Source: Saprospiraceae bacterium (GTDB lineage: Bacteria; Bacteroidota; Bacteroidia; Chitinophagales; Saprospiraceae). From it: a stretch of 52,500 nt of DNA. Position 1 is the stretch's first letter. Every line of letters starts with the position of its first letter. Under the pieces are notes generated by a model that did not search any database, was not told where the DNA came from, and saw nothing but the letters and a program-made list of their open reading frames with translations. Shown piece by piece: positions 16,312 to 25,057 of this stretch. Location of the stretch: positions 1-52,500 of the forward strand of contig JADJVK010000004.1 of assembly GCA_016710625.1 (NCBI GenBank). The letters run 5' to 3'. The translations under genes and the position numbers were made by a program.

Positions 16312-16869
16312 TTAGTTCACATTTTTAGCATTCTTTGCTTCAAATTCTTTAATGAGTTCTTCGGGAGATTTATCGATCATTGAAAGCAATTGTTTCGCAT
16401 CGTTTGCAAAAGAATGATCAGGAAAACGTTTTAGAAAGTCCATATAATATTTTTTTGCAGAATCTTTATCTTGCAAATCATTCTCAAAAGTAAAAGCTTG
16501 CATGAAAAGAGCATCACCCGCCTTTGGATGCAATGGATATTCTCTTTGGATTTGTCCCCATAGCTTAATGGAGTTGCCATAAAGGCCTACTGCTTTTGCT
16601 AATTCACCCACTTTATATAAGTGTTTCACCACATTTGCCGTGTCCTTCGGGTTTTTTTCGATGTAAGCTTCAAGACCCGTTATCAGATTTTTAGTTTCTT
16701 TTTTAATTACTGTGTCATTCACAGCTTGAGCCTGCTGAACTGCTAATTTATCAATTATCGATTTTTCTGTTTGGTCAAATTCAGCCAAACTAGATGGGAT
16801 TTTGTTGCTATTTTTACAAGAAGTTAAAATAGTTATCAAAACTAAAAGTTGAAAAAAATATATTTTCAT
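16312..16869 (-). CDS. TPR-like lipoprotein
   Basis: The 185-residue protein has a lipoprotein signal peptide ending in the lipobox LTSC (Cys18 in MKIYFFQLLVLITILTSCKN). The rest is helical, with tetratricopeptide-like spacing: LYGNSIKLWGQIQREYPLHPKAGDALFMQAFTFEN is a typical helix-turn-helix repeat with a P between helices, and KKYYMDFLKRFPDHSFANDAKQLL is another. Such short TPR lipoproteins usually act as adaptors in the cell envelope. A TACCTTTG -7 box lies 27 bp before the start. It is divergent from the glycosyltransferase at 17033. Confidence 0.8.
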   Translation of the reverse strand: MKIYFFQLLVLITILTSCKNSNKIPSSLAEFDQTEKSIIDKLAVQQAQAVNDTVIKKETKNLITGLEAYIEKNPKDTANVVKHLYKVGELAKAVGLYGNSIKLWGQIQREYPLHPKAGDALFMQAFTFENDLQDKDSAKKYYMDFLKRFPDHSFANDAKQLLSMIDKSPEELIKEFEAKNAKNVN

Positions 16870-16895
16870 AAAAGGTATTAATTTTAATTTAAATG

Positions 16896-16903
16896 CAAAG
16901 GTA
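16896..16903 (-). promoter_or_regulatory. Candidate -7 box of the TPR-like lipoprotein gene
   Basis: TACCTTTG followed by C on the minus strand matches TAnnTTTG. No -33 TTG at the usual distance. Confidence 0.4.
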
Positions 16904-16994
16904 TAGATTAAGCTTCATTAACGTAAAAAAGAAATTTAGAATTGTAAGAAATTTGACAAATAAAATGTGTTCCCTCTCATTATTAAAAAACTAG

Positions 16995-17002
16995 TATCTT
17001 TG
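16995..17002 (+). promoter_or_regulatory. Candidate -7 box of the glycosyltransferase/M16 operon
   Basis: TATCTTTG followed by C, 30 bp before the ATG at 17033, matches the Bacteroidota -7 consensus. A -33 element is not obvious. Confidence 0.45.
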
Positions 17003-17032
17003 CACTCAAATTTTTAAAGTAACTTTTTTATA

Positions 17033-17752
17033 ATGCAAAAAAAGCTATCTATAATCATTCCTGCATATAACGAAGAAAGAACTATTCATCTTATATTGGA
17101 TAGGATAAAAGCAGTGAAACTGATAAATGGTATTGAAAAGGAAATCATTATCACCAATGATTGTTCATCTGATGATACCGAAGGGGCAATTTTAAAATAT
17201 GCAGCTTCAAATCCTGAACTTGGCATTCGCTACCAAAAACATGAGACGAACAAAGGGAAAGGTGCAGCACTGCATACTGGAATACATCATGCAACTGGTG
17301 ATTATATAATCATTCAAGATGCGGATTTGGAGTATGACCCTTCAGAATATAATTTGCTACTAAAACCAATTGAAGACGGTTTTGCAGATGTCGTATTTGG
17401 CTCACGATTCATGGGAGGCAATCCACATAGAATTTTATTTTTTTGGCATTCAATTGGAAATAAATTCTTGACGTTTTTATCCAATATGTTTACTGATTTG
17501 AACCTAACAGACATGGAGACCTGCTATAAATTATTTAAAAAAGATATTATAAAAAGTATTAAATTTAAAGAAAATAGGTTCGGGTTCGAACCAGAAGTTA
17601 CTGCAAAAATTTCGAGGATAAAAGGGATTAGAATTTACGAAGTTGGTATTTCATACTATGGTAGGTCTTACGAAGAGGGCAAAAAAATTGGACATAGAGA
17701 TGGCTTTAGAGCTATTTATTGCATATTGAAATACAACTTATTTTCTAGATAG
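17033..17752 (+). CDS. Family 2 glycosyltransferase (dolichyl-phosphate-mannose-synthase-like)
   Basis: The 239-residue protein is a single GT-A domain without membrane helices. The nucleotide-sugar site is seen in LSIIIPAYNEERTI, TNDCSSDDTEG and the DxD-type motif QDADLEYDP (metal binding), and the C-terminal part has ETCYKLFKKDII and RFGFEPEVTAKI. This arrangement matches bacterial DPM1-like enzymes that transfer a sugar from a nucleotide donor to a polyprenyl phosphate or a glycan. The acceptor is not known. Its TAG stop directly abuts the ATG of the M16 peptidase, so the two are cotranscribed. Confidence 0.88.
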   Translation: MQKKLSIIIPAYNEERTIHLILDRIKAVKLINGIEKEIIITNDCSSDDTEGAILKYAASNPELGIRYQKHETNKGKGAALHTGIHHATGDYIIIQDADLEYDPSEYNLLLKPIEDGFADVVFGSRFMGGNPHRILFFWHSIGNKFLTFLSNMFTDLNLTDMETCYKLFKKDIIKSIKFKENRFGFEPEVTAKISRIKGIRIYEVGISYYGRSYEEGKKIGHRDGFRAIYCILKYNLFSR

Positions 17753-19000
17753 ATGATCGAATTTTCAAGATTTATTTTAGAGAATGGACTAAAAGTATTG
17801 GTTCAAGAGGATTTTAGTACTCCTGTTGTTGCCATTAATGTGCTATATGATGTTGGCTCCAAGGATGAATCTCCAGAATTAACTGGGTTGGCACATCTTT
17901 TTGAACACCTTATGTTTGGTGGTTCCAAGAATATTAAAGATTTTGATACACCTATTCAACAGGCTGGTGGCGAATGTAATGCATTTACGAATAGCGACAT
18001 CACCAATTTTTATATTACACTTCCTGTAGAAAATATTGAAATTGCTTTTTGGTTGGAATCTGATAGGATGAAATCGCTTTCTTTTAGTAAAAAATCATTG
18101 AAAACACAGCAAAAAGTAGTAATTGAAGAGTTTAAGGAGACCACTTTGAATGAGCCATATGGCGATATGTGGCATCATCTTTCAGAAATGTCCTATAAAA
18201 CACATCCTTATAGGTGGCCCACAATCGGATTAGAAATTGATCATATTTCAAAGGTGACTGTAGAAGATATAAAAAACTTTTTTTATCACCATTATTGTCC
18301 CAACAATGCAATTCTAGTCGTATCTGGACCTGTTAAAGAATTGCAAATTAAGGAATTATGTGAAAAATGGTTTTCTGATATACCAATGGGAGAAATTCCT
18401 AAAAGAGCATTTTTATTTGATAAAAAAGAAAAAGAAGAAAGAAAGGAAATTAAGGCACCTGTCCCATCAAACGCCATTTATATGGCTTTCAATATGCCAG
18501 AGCGATTGCATCCAGATTATTATACCTATGATTTGATTTCGGATATTTTATCCAATGGTAGGTCGGCAAGGCTTTTTCAAAAACTAGTTAAGGAGAATCA
18601 CCTTTTTTCATATATCGATGCTTATTTATATGGCTCTATTGACCCTGGTATATTTATTATAGAGGGAAGGTTGCTCGATGAAGTGAGCTTGGAGGAAGCA
18701 GAAAGGGCAATTTGGGAAGAACTTGAAAAGTTGAAAACTACTCCAATTGAGGAGAACGAACTTCAAAAACTACAAAATCAAGTTGAAAGCACTTTGATTT
18801 TTTCCGAAACAGGTGTTCAAAACAAAGCTACTAATTTAGCTTATTTCGAATTAGTTGGAGATGCAAACCTCATTAACACAGAAGCTAAGCTTTACCAAGA
18901 AGTGACTATAGAAAATATTCAAAAAGTGGCAAATCAGACTTTCAGGAAAGAAAATTTATCGGTATTGACATATTTGAAAAATTCAGATAAAAAAATTTAG
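17753..19000 (+). CDS. M16 family zinc metallopeptidase (pitrilysin/processing-peptidase type)
   Basis: The 415-residue protein has the inverted zinc motif HLFEH (48-52) in GLAHLFEHLMFGG, with a downstream acidic segment (EEFKETTLNEPYGD) supplying the third ligand. A second M16 half without the motif completes the usual clam-shell, length typical of the M16B subfamily. No signal peptide is seen at the start MIEFSRFILENGLKV, so it may be cytoplasmic. M16B enzymes are often encoded next to a catalytically dead partner subunit; none is adjacent here, as the next gene is an Rpn nuclease on the opposite strand. Confidence 0.9.
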   Translation: MIEFSRFILENGLKVLVQEDFSTPVVAINVLYDVGSKDESPELTGLAHLFEHLMFGGSKNIKDFDTPIQQAGGECNAFTNSDITNFYITLPVENIEIAFWLESDRMKSLSFSKKSLKTQQKVVIEEFKETTLNEPYGDMWHHLSEMSYKTHPYRWPTIGLEIDHISKVTVEDIKNFFYHHYCPNNAILVVSGPVKELQIKELCEKWFSDIPMGEIPKRAFLFDKKEKEERKEIKAPVPSNAIYMAFNMPERLHPDYYTYDLISDILSNGRSARLFQKLVKENHLFSYIDAYLYGSIDPGIFIIEGRLLDEVSLEEAERAIWEELEKLKTTPIEENELQKLQNQVESTLIFSETGVQNKATNLAYFELVGDANLINTEAKLYQEVTIENIQKVANQTFRKENLSVLTYLKNSDKKI

Positions 19001-19016
19001 ATTAATCCTTCTCTTT

Positions 19017-19832
19017 TTAAAATAGCATTAATTTGATGCCTTTCTCAATTCCGATTTGAATCCCTTCATTTCGACCTTCTTGTTTTAATCGTTCTAACGT
19101 ATTCATAATTTCCTTTTTTTGATTATTAGGAAGTTTGTCAATTATTTCAATTTCTTTTTCTTTATTTATGTTTACAAAGTTAAGGGTATAAACAATAAAT
19201 TGCTGGTTTAAGTTGATGTTATTTTCTAAAAATCGAGTAAACAACTCTACGATATGGTTTTCAATCCAATGCGGATTAAAATAATGTTTCATGGTTAGGA
19301 AAGTTGAGGCTAAAAATTGGTTGTTCAAAGCCCATAATTGATCATCACTTATCTGTTTTAGATTATTGAAAATGTATTCGTAATTTGGAATATATTTTTG
19401 AATGTGGCTAGGAATTTTCCCAAAATATTCATTTATGTTTTTATAGTCCCACTGTTCTTTACCATGATAAAATAGGATGGGAATTACTAGTTTTGGTGTT
19501 TCATTTTTGTTAATTGCTTTGATCCAAATCGAAGCGATATAATATAGGATTTGAAATTGAACATTTTTGTCAACATAGCTTTTGTGTTCAAACAATATTG
19601 CTATTTCGATAGGTTCATCAAAAGATTTTATTTTCATCGAATACACCAAATCCGAAAATGAAGCAATTAAATAGTCGTCTATATAAGAATTGTCTTCAAT
19701 TTTTAAAGTGTCGTAGAGGATGATATCTGATAGTTCCTTAGGTAAAAATGCACTCAAATAATCGATTGCAAGTGATTTGTCACTCAAAATAGATTTAATG
19801 AATTTGTCATGTGGATTATTTAAAGTATTCAT
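19017..19832 (-). CDS. Rpn family recombination-promoting nuclease / putative transposase
   Basis: The 271-residue protein begins NTLNNPHDKFIKSILSD, the usual start of Rpn/PDDEXK proteins. It has the core of a PD-(D/E)XK nuclease: SFSDLVYSMKI supplies an acidic residue and EPIEIAILFEHKSYVD gives the E-x-K-type strand. VIPILFYHGKEQWDY follows, then a helical region. The tail carries one GIEK unit (IQIGIEKGIKLMLF) and stops short of the longer GIEK tails seen in relatives, so the end may be trimmed. Rpn nucleases cut DNA and raise RecA-independent recombination in E. coli. No terminal inverted repeats were seen, so I do not call a mobile element. Confidence 0.8.
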   Translation of the reverse strand: MNTLNNPHDKFIKSILSDKSLAIDYLSAFLPKELSDIILYDTLKIEDNSYIDDYLIASFSDLVYSMKIKSFDEPIEIAILFEHKSYVDKNVQFQILYYIASIWIKAINKNETPKLVIPILFYHGKEQWDYKNINEYFGKIPSHIQKYIPNYEYIFNNLKQISDDQLWALNNQFLASTFLTMKHYFNPHWIENHIVELFTRFLENNINLNQQFIVYTLNFVNINKEKEIEIIDKLPNNQKKEIMNTLERLKQEGRNEGIQIGIEKGIKLMLF

Positions 19833-19846
19833 TAGGTCTCGTTTTT

Positions 19847-20200
19847 TTAGTAAGGGGATGTTCTTGGAAGAAAGTAAAAATTGCCTCCTAACTCATTGAT
19901 AATGAATAGACAAAGGTAATGCTTTGGATGTTTGTATATTTTTTTAAAGTTTTCAATATGCTCAGCTGAAATGAGTTGTCTGGAATAAAACTCTTCTAAA
20001 GTAGATGCATTCATCGACCATTTCCCATTTTCCAAATTATCTACTATCGGGATACCAATTTCAACTGGGGTCTTGAACAATACAAATATGGGATATTTCG
20101 AAACATCCTCATCAATAATGGTATCAGCAGCATTACCTAAAATTGCTTTATAATTCTGAAGCTCTAGCTCCAGTTGTTTCATTATTTGCTCTTGTTCCAT
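19847..20200 (-). CDS. Small conserved-looking protein of unknown function
   Basis: The 117-residue acidic protein has no signal peptide or membrane helix. It starts with a helical, Gln/Glu-rich segment (MEQEQIMKQLELELQNYKAILGNAADTI), then mixed alpha/beta sequence with IFVLFKTPVEIGIPIVD, and ends in YLCLFIINELGGNFYFLPR. I do not recognise a named domain. It starts 2 bp after the stop of the RlmD-like gene (20202), so it is probably translated from the same mRNA. Its base composition is like that of its neighbours. A role linked to the methyltransferase is possible but unsupported. Confidence 0.65.
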   Translation of the reverse strand: MEQEQIMKQLELELQNYKAILGNAADTIIDEDVSKYPIFVLFKTPVEIGIPIVDNLENGKWSMNASTLEEFYSRQLISAEHIENFKKIYKHPKHYLCLFIINELGGNFYFLPRTSPY

Positions 20201-20201
20201 T

Positions 20202-21392
20202 TTAATTCCTCAATTTTAATAACGCAACATTTTCAATATGATGAGTATGTGGGAACATATCTACTGGTTGCACCTTTATCGTATCATATTTTTTACTCAA
20301 TATAAACAAATCTCTTGCCTGTGTTGCAGGATTGCAACTGACATAAACGATTTTTGGTGCTTCCAACTGTAATAACATTTCAGCAACCGCTGTATGCATA
20401 CCCGCCCTAGGAGGATCTGTGATCAACACATCGGGTAGGTCAGCGAATTCCACTACTTTATCAAATAATTTTTCTGCCTGTTTCGTGGAAGTTTGAAAGA
20501 AAGATTTGGGACCAATTTTGAAAGTGACAGGTCCTAATTTCTCTTCCACAAACCCATTTCCTGAATAGGTAATGATGTCTAAGTCTAATATAAAATCATT
20601 TGCTTTTGAATTGATACAATACAATAAGGTGCTAATTTCTGGCACTCTTTTCAGCATTTCATCCAAAAACTTAATTCTTGCTGCTTTGTCCTCATAATAG
20701 AAACTAACGATGACTAAAGTTTCACCTAAGGTGGTGATTCTCAGCATGATGTTTCTTAAAAAGCCTTCTTGAGTTCTTAAATCAAAAAAGGAAAGTCCTT
20801 GCTCTAAGGCAATGGCTTTCACAGAATTCCTGATTTTATTAGAGGGATCGGGTTGCAAATAACAATGATGAATATCCACTATTTTATCAAATGCACCAGG
20901 ACGATGGAATCCTAACACATCCTCGTATTTGGATACTCCACTATCTAATTCTGCTTTTTCCAACCAGCGTTTATTAGAAAATGTATATTCCAACTTATTT
21001 CGATAGTATTGGTTGTTTTCAGCTGCAACAATAGGCAAAAATTCTCCAATTTCTATTTTTCCAATCCTTTTTAAGGCATTGATTACATTATCTTCTTTAT
21101 AATGCAATTGAGTTTTATAATCTAAATTTTGGAATTTGCAGCCTCCACAAATGCCAAAATGAGAGCAAAAAGGCGCAACCCTATGCTCAGAATAGTTCTT
21201 GATGGCATGAATGATTCCCTCCACAAAGCCTTCTTTTTGCTTAATTACTCTCACATCTATCACATCTCCAGGCAAGGCATCTTCGACAAAAAATACCACT
21301 CCTTCTTCATTTCTGCCCACACCCCTTCCTTTGTCAGCCAATCCAGTAATTGGAATATTTTCGATGATAATCTCTCTTCTTCGTTTTCTCAT
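20202..21392 (-). CDS. RlmD-like 23S rRNA (uracil-C5) methyltransferase lacking the SAM-binding segment
   Basis: RlmD/RumA enzymes methylate C5 of a uracil in rRNA using SAM. Present here are the N-terminal TRAM domain (ITGLADKGRGVGRNEEGVVFFVEDALPGD), the iron-sulfur cysteines (FCSHFGICGGCKFQNLDY), FFQTSTKQAEKLF, DPPRAGMH, the catalytic cysteine in VYVSCNPATQARD, and HTHHIENVALL at the C-terminus. The chain passes directly from KLFDKVVEFAD to LPDVLITDPPRAG. In relatives this interval is about 70 residues long and holds SAM motif I (DLYxGTG) and the following strands. Length is 396 residues against about 460-475 expected. The deletion is in frame (junction near 20435). The product is probably unable to bind SAM, unless the gap is an assembly error. 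Confidence 0.85.
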   Translation of the reverse strand: MRKRRREIIIENIPITGLADKGRGVGRNEEGVVFFVEDALPGDVIDVRVIKQKEGFVEGIIHAIKNYSEHRVAPFCSHFGICGGCKFQNLDYKTQLHYKEDNVINALKRIGKIEIGEFLPIVAAENNQYYRNKLEYTFSNKRWLEKAELDSGVSKYEDVLGFHRPGAFDKIVDIHHCYLQPDPSNKIRNSVKAIALEQGLSFFDLRTQEGFLRNIMLRITTLGETLVIVSFYYEDKAARIKFLDEMLKRVPEISTLLYCINSKANDFILDLDIITYSGNGFVEEKLGPVTFKIGPKSFFQTSTKQAEKLFDKVVEFADLPDVLITDPPRAGMHTAVAEMLLQLEAPKIVYVSCNPATQARDLFILSKKYDTIKVQPVDMFPHTHHIENVALLKLRN

Positions 21393-21479
21393 ATTGCACT
21401 ATTATTAGGTGTAAAGATAGGAATACTTTTTAAATTGGGAAATTGAACGAAGTAACACAGTTTTTTTAATTGAATGAAA

Positions 21480-22178
21480 TCAACGAGTCAACATTACATA
21501 ATCTCTGATGATCGTATTCAGAAAATGAATGGTTTCTCTGGGTCTTTCCACTCCCAGCTTTTTTGAACACAAATCAGCCAAATCAATCAATAAATCTTTG
21601 TAAGTATCACTATGATATTTTTTATATTTATTGATGGTTTCTTTGATTAAAATAATTTGCTGCTCATCAAAATTTTTGACATTTTCGTATGTTACCTCAT
21701 AATTTGATTTGTCGATGCTCAATATGGCACTAAGATTCATATGGTCGGAGGATTTCATTCTGATAACTGTCGTTCCAGCAGCAATATCTCCCAATCTTTG
21801 ATGTCGGATGGTGGTGCCAATCAAAAGTAAGCCCAATGTTCCACCCGTAAAAAAATAATCTAAGATATAAAAGATGGATCGCAACATGGATTGGTTAAAA
21901 GAAGGCAAGGAGCCATCAATGCTGAGTACTTTCAAGCCCAAAATTCTTTTCCCTACACTTTGTCCTCCCCACATCCATTCTGCAAAGATATGATAGAGTA
22001 AAAACAAAGGGAGTACCAAATAGATAATAACAGAAGGGATCATAATCATCAGGAAAAGGATAATCAGATAGAACATAAAACTATCCAAAAATAGCGCTAA
22101 AATCCTTTCCCCAATTGTAGCTAATTGATATTCAATCACTACGTGTTGTGCTGTTGTTATTTCTATTTTAGCCCTCAT
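21480..22178 (-). CDS. RDD family membrane protein
   Basis: The 232-residue protein has the RDD signature: ATIGERILALFLDSF (Arg and Asp in the first helix), a long hydrophobic pair (FYLIILFLMIMIPSVIIY, LVLPLFLLYHIF), WGGQSVGKRILGLKV, a third membrane segment (IFYILDYFFTGGTLGLLLIG) and RHQRLGDIAAGTTVI. The remaining 80 residues form a soluble, helical C-terminal tail. RDD proteins are inner-membrane proteins, mostly of unknown function; some have been linked to ion transport. It is divergent from the DUF6702-type gene at 22324. Confidence 0.85.
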   Translation of the reverse strand: MRAKIEITTAQHVVIEYQLATIGERILALFLDSFMFYLIILFLMIMIPSVIIYLVLPLFLLYHIFAEWMWGGQSVGKRILGLKVLSIDGSLPSFNQSMLRSIFYILDYFFTGGTLGLLLIGTTIRHQRLGDIAAGTTVIRMKSSDHMNLSAILSIDKSNYEVTYENVKNFDEQQIILIKETINKYKKYHSDTYKDLLIDLADLCSKKLGVERPRETIHFLNTIIRDYVMLTR

Positions 22179-22323
22179 ATTTTTTTTAAGTTTTTATAAA
22201 AACAAATTTATAGTATTTTTTTAAGTAGCCTATGAATTTTCGCAGCTAATATTTGTTATCTACCTGAAATAATAATCGTAATTTTGAAACAGATTTATTT
22301 TTTTACCTTTTTTAAATAATATT

Positions 22324-22839
22324 TTGAAGCATCCTTTTTTTATATTTTCAATTTTGTTCTTGGTAAGTTGCTCATTATCAGGATTCTATTTGCATCCATT
22401 TCATGTGAGTAAAAGCGATGTGAAATATAATGAAAAAGCAAAAACACTTGAAATTGCTATTCATATTTTTATAGATGATTTGGAATACACCGTAAAAAAG
22501 CAAAACAATGAAAAATTGTATTTGGCTACACCAAAGGAATCTGCAAATGCAAATTCAATAATTTCTAGTTATATTTTCAATAATTTTAGTGTCAATTTAA
22601 ATGGAAAACCTACAAAATTGAACTTTATTGGAAAAGAATTTTCAGATGATAAGTTGGCTGTTTGGTGCTATTTTGAAGCTAAAGATATAGAACAATTTAA
22701 AGAAATAGCGATCAAAAACACCATTCTCTTGGATATGTATGAGGACCAAAAAAATATTGTTCATGTTTTGGGACCCAACAATCAAAAAGCACACTTTTTG
22801 CACCAAAAAGGCAGAGAAATAGAAAGTAAGATTTTTTAA
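22324..22839 (+). CDS. DUF6702-type secreted protein
   Basis: The 171-residue protein has an N-terminal hydrophobic signal (FFIFSILFLVSCSLSGFY) followed by LHPFHVSKSDVKYNEKAKTLEIAIHIFIDDLEYTV, the conserved opening of the DUF6702 family, in which mature chains begin near HPF. The function is unknown. The only start in reach is a TTG at 22324 (TTGAAGCATCC); the frame is closed upstream at 22285. The motif LVSC could be a lipobox, but the HPF position favours cleavage after it. It lies 12 bp before a thioredoxin-fold gene and is likely in the same operon. Confidence 0.75.
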   Translation: MKHPFFIFSILFLVSCSLSGFYLHPFHVSKSDVKYNEKAKTLEIAIHIFIDDLEYTVKKQNNEKLYLATPKESANANSIISSYIFNNFSVNLNGKPTKLNFIGKEFSDDKLAVWCYFEAKDIEQFKEIAIKNTILLDMYEDQKNIVHVLGPNNQKAHFLHQKGREIESKIF

Positions 22840-22851
22840 AAGACAATAATT

Positions 22852-23406
22852 ATGGCATTGACTCCTTCCAATATGTTGGAAATTGATACAGAAGCTCCAA
22901 GTTTTTCTTTACCAGATGTGGTATCTGGGAAAATATTTCAATTGGAAGATTTCAAAGAAAAAAAAGTGCTATTAGTAATGTTTATTTGCAACCACTGTCC
23001 TTATGTATTGCATGTGAACGAAGCATTAGTCAGACTGGGGCAGGATTATCTATCTAAAAGTGTTGGTATTGTGGCAATTAGCTCAAATAATGTAGAAAAA
23101 TACCCACAAGATAGTCCTGAAAAAATGAAACAAATTGCTATGGAGCTCGGATATTCATTTCCCTATCTTTACGACGAAAGTCAGGCGGTAGCAAAAGCCT
23201 ACGATGCTGCCTGCACCCCAGACTTTTATGTTTTTGATGCTGAAAGAAAATTGAAATATAGGGGAAGACTTTGTCCCTCCCGACCCAATTCGGATGTGCC
23301 AGTCACTGGCGAAGATTTGAGGGCAGCAATAGATGCTGTCTTAAAGGATACAAAAGTAAATCCAATACAATATCCAAGTATGGGATGTAATATAAAATGG
23401 AAATGA
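22852..23406 (+). CDS. Thioredoxin-fold (AhpC/TSA-like) protein with CNHCPYV motif
   Basis: The 184-residue cytoplasmic protein has a peroxiredoxin/TlpA-like fold: APSFSLPDVVSGKIFQLEDF, then VMFICNHCPYVLHVNE. Here CNHC replaces the classical CGPC, as in the widespread thioredoxin-family proteins with this signature. The strand ACTPDFYVFDAERKLKYRGR carries the cis-proline equivalent, and the end PSMGCNIKWK is also typical of that group. Probable role: thiol-dependent redox reaction, substrate unknown. Its last 10 bases overlap the start of the glycosyltransferase gene. Confidence 0.88.
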   Translation: MALTPSNMLEIDTEAPSFSLPDVVSGKIFQLEDFKEKKVLLVMFICNHCPYVLHVNEALVRLGQDYLSKSVGIVAISSNNVEKYPQDSPEKMKQIAMELGYSFPYLYDESQAVAKAYDAACTPDFYVFDAERKLKYRGRLCPSRPNSDVPVTGEDLRAAIDAVLKDTKVNPIQYPSMGCNIKWK

Positions 23407-24278
23407 AAATAACAGGATTTACGATTGTTAGAAATGTGCTACAATACGACTATCCTGCCATGGAGTCCATCCTATCCTTATTGCCGCTATGTGACGAGGT
23501 GGTGGTAGCAGTAGGAAAATCTTCTGATGAGACATTGGCATTGATACAATCCATTGATAGTAAGAAAATTAGAATTATTGAAACGGTTTGGGATGAAAGT
23601 CTTAGAGCAGGAGGCAGAGTGTTAGCGGTGGAAACAGATAAAGCTTATCAGGCAATATCGGAGGATACGGATTGGTGCATCTATCTTCAGGCAGACGAAA
23701 TCTTACATGAGGGAGATTATGAAAAAATTAGGAAGGAGCTTTTGAAATATAAAGCAGATTCCGAAGTGGAGGGATTTATCCTAAAATACAGACATTTTTA
23801 TGGCTCCTACGATTATATTGGGGATGCAAGATTGTGGTATAGGAATGAAATAAGAATTTTAAGGAAACTAGACACGGTTCATTCTTATCGAGATGCACAA
23901 GGGTTTCGGAAAGCAGATGGCTCGAAATTGAGGGTAAAGAAAATCGAAGCTTTTGTCCATCATTACGGCTGGGTCAAGCATCCAAAATATCAGCAATTAA
24001 AGCAAAAAAATTTCAACAAATTGTGGCACGATGACAATTGGGTTGCCGAAAATGTGGCAGATGTTGCTGAGTTCGATTATAGCCAAATTGATTCTTTAAA
24101 AAAATTTGATGGAACCCATCCGAAAGTAATGCAAAACAGGATAGATGCCATGAATTGGAAATTTTCTTTTGACCCCACACAAAAAAAATTGTCTTTCAAA
24201 AATAAGCTATTGATGGCTATCGAAAAATGGACTGGCTGGAGAATAGGGGAGTATCGAAATTATCATCTGATTAAGTAA
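23397..24278 (+). CDS. Family 2 glycosyltransferase
   Basis: The 293-residue protein has a GT-A fold: ITGFTIVRNVLQYDYPAMESI at the N-terminus, CDEVVVAVGKSSDETL, then WCIYLQADEILHEGDY, where QADE takes the place of the DxD metal site. The C-terminal half (RHFYGSYDYIGDARLWYRNEIRI, FVHHYGWVKHP) fits a group of glycosyltransferases that act on surface glycans. Two start codons are possible: an ATG at 23397 (MEMK) and one at 23403 (MKITG). There are no membrane helices. Acceptor and donor are unknown. Cotranscription with the upstream thioredoxin-fold gene is likely because the genes overlap. Confidence 0.85.
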   Translation: MEMKITGFTIVRNVLQYDYPAMESILSLLPLCDEVVVAVGKSSDETLALIQSIDSKKIRIIETVWDESLRAGGRVLAVETDKAYQAISEDTDWCIYLQADEILHEGDYEKIRKELLKYKADSEVEGFILKYRHFYGSYDYIGDARLWYRNEIRILRKLDTVHSYRDAQGFRKADGSKLRVKKIEAFVHHYGWVKHPKYQQLKQKNFNKLWHDDNWVAENVADVAEFDYSQIDSLKKFDGTHPKVMQNRIDAMNWKFSFDPTQKKLSFKNKLLMAIEKWTGWRIGEYRNYHLIK

Positions 24279-24298
24279 TTGAATATCAAAATTTTAGA

Positions 24299-24982
24299 AT
24301 GGAAACAAATCGAAAATTTGGGATTGTTAAAATATTGCTTCTGATTGGCTTTTGTGTTTTAAATTATGAAAGCAAGGCAACAGCATACTTATCTGAAGTG
24401 GTCAATGGAAATATGGATACCATTTATATGAAATATTCGAATACTGTGGTGCTTCCAAAAGCCTATAGAAATCTAGAGATGACCTTGTATTTTGTGGATG
24501 ACAAAACGGTTACATTCAAACTGACCAAGCAAAAAGAAGGTTTTATTATTGAAGATTTGGGAAAGGAAGGCTATTATTATTTGCAACTAAAAGACAAACA
24601 AAACCAAGTTGTCTATCAGCAATTGTTATTTGCCAAAAGCTGGAGCAACCCAATCCCTACATTGAATGGAGATGCTATAATGCCATCTTATTCAAAAGCA
24701 AATCTTATTAAAAACTTTGATTTTGGACTAAAATTTATTGACAGACCAGCTAAAAATAAATGCCAGCTCCTTAGTTATGATTTGATAGTGAAGCCAGAAG
24801 GGAACGACCCACAACAACTTTCTTTGAATAAAGAAAATAATTTTGATCCAATCAGAAGGGCGGAAGCATTAAAATTATTGAACAATAATGCTCGGATTTT
24901 TATCAATAATATTATCGTTAAATTTGATGATGAACCCAATACAAGAAATATTGGACCACTATTTTTTGTGGTAAAAGATTAA
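24299..24982 (+). CDS. Secreted protein with GldM-C-like domain, paralogous to the BlaR1 C-terminus
   Basis: The 227-residue protein has a signal peptide (about residues 9-28, VKILLLIGFCVLNYESKATA). A beta-rich domain pair follows. Its second half (CQLLSYDLIVKPEGNDPQQL ... FINNIIVKFDDEPNTRNIGPLFFVVK) looks like the last domain of the T9SS motor protein GldM, where a C..S(F/Y) strand is followed by a DP turn, a helix and R.(I/L)xP(I/L).F.(I/V)K. The same two-domain stretch forms the C-terminal 200 residues of the M56 peptidase at 25531-27288 (HCELVSYNVVFLAVGKDP ... NIVCKFDSELNYRNLGMLSFKVK). It therefore appears to be a free-standing copy of that sensor end, lying just before the blaI operators. 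The function is unknown. Confidence 0.7.
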   Translation: METNRKFGIVKILLLIGFCVLNYESKATAYLSEVVNGNMDTIYMKYSNTVVLPKAYRNLEMTLYFVDDKTVTFKLTKQKEGFIIEDLGKEGYYYLQLKDKQNQVVYQQLLFAKSWSNPIPTLNGDAIMPSYSKANLIKNFDFGLKFIDRPAKNKCQLLSYDLIVKPEGNDPQQLSLNKENNFDPIRRAEALKLLNNNARIFINNIIVKFDDEPNTRNIGPLFFVVKD

Positions 24983-25057
24983 TTCCGCTCCTTTTCCATC
25001 CTTTTTTGAGCTATTAACCCGATTTTTAGTTAAATAATTGTTAAAAAATATAAAAAA

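Noticed and set aside
19017..19832. The Rpn gene as a complete mobile element
   Set aside because: No terminal inverted repeats or target-site duplications were seen around it; the family's transposase label is historical.
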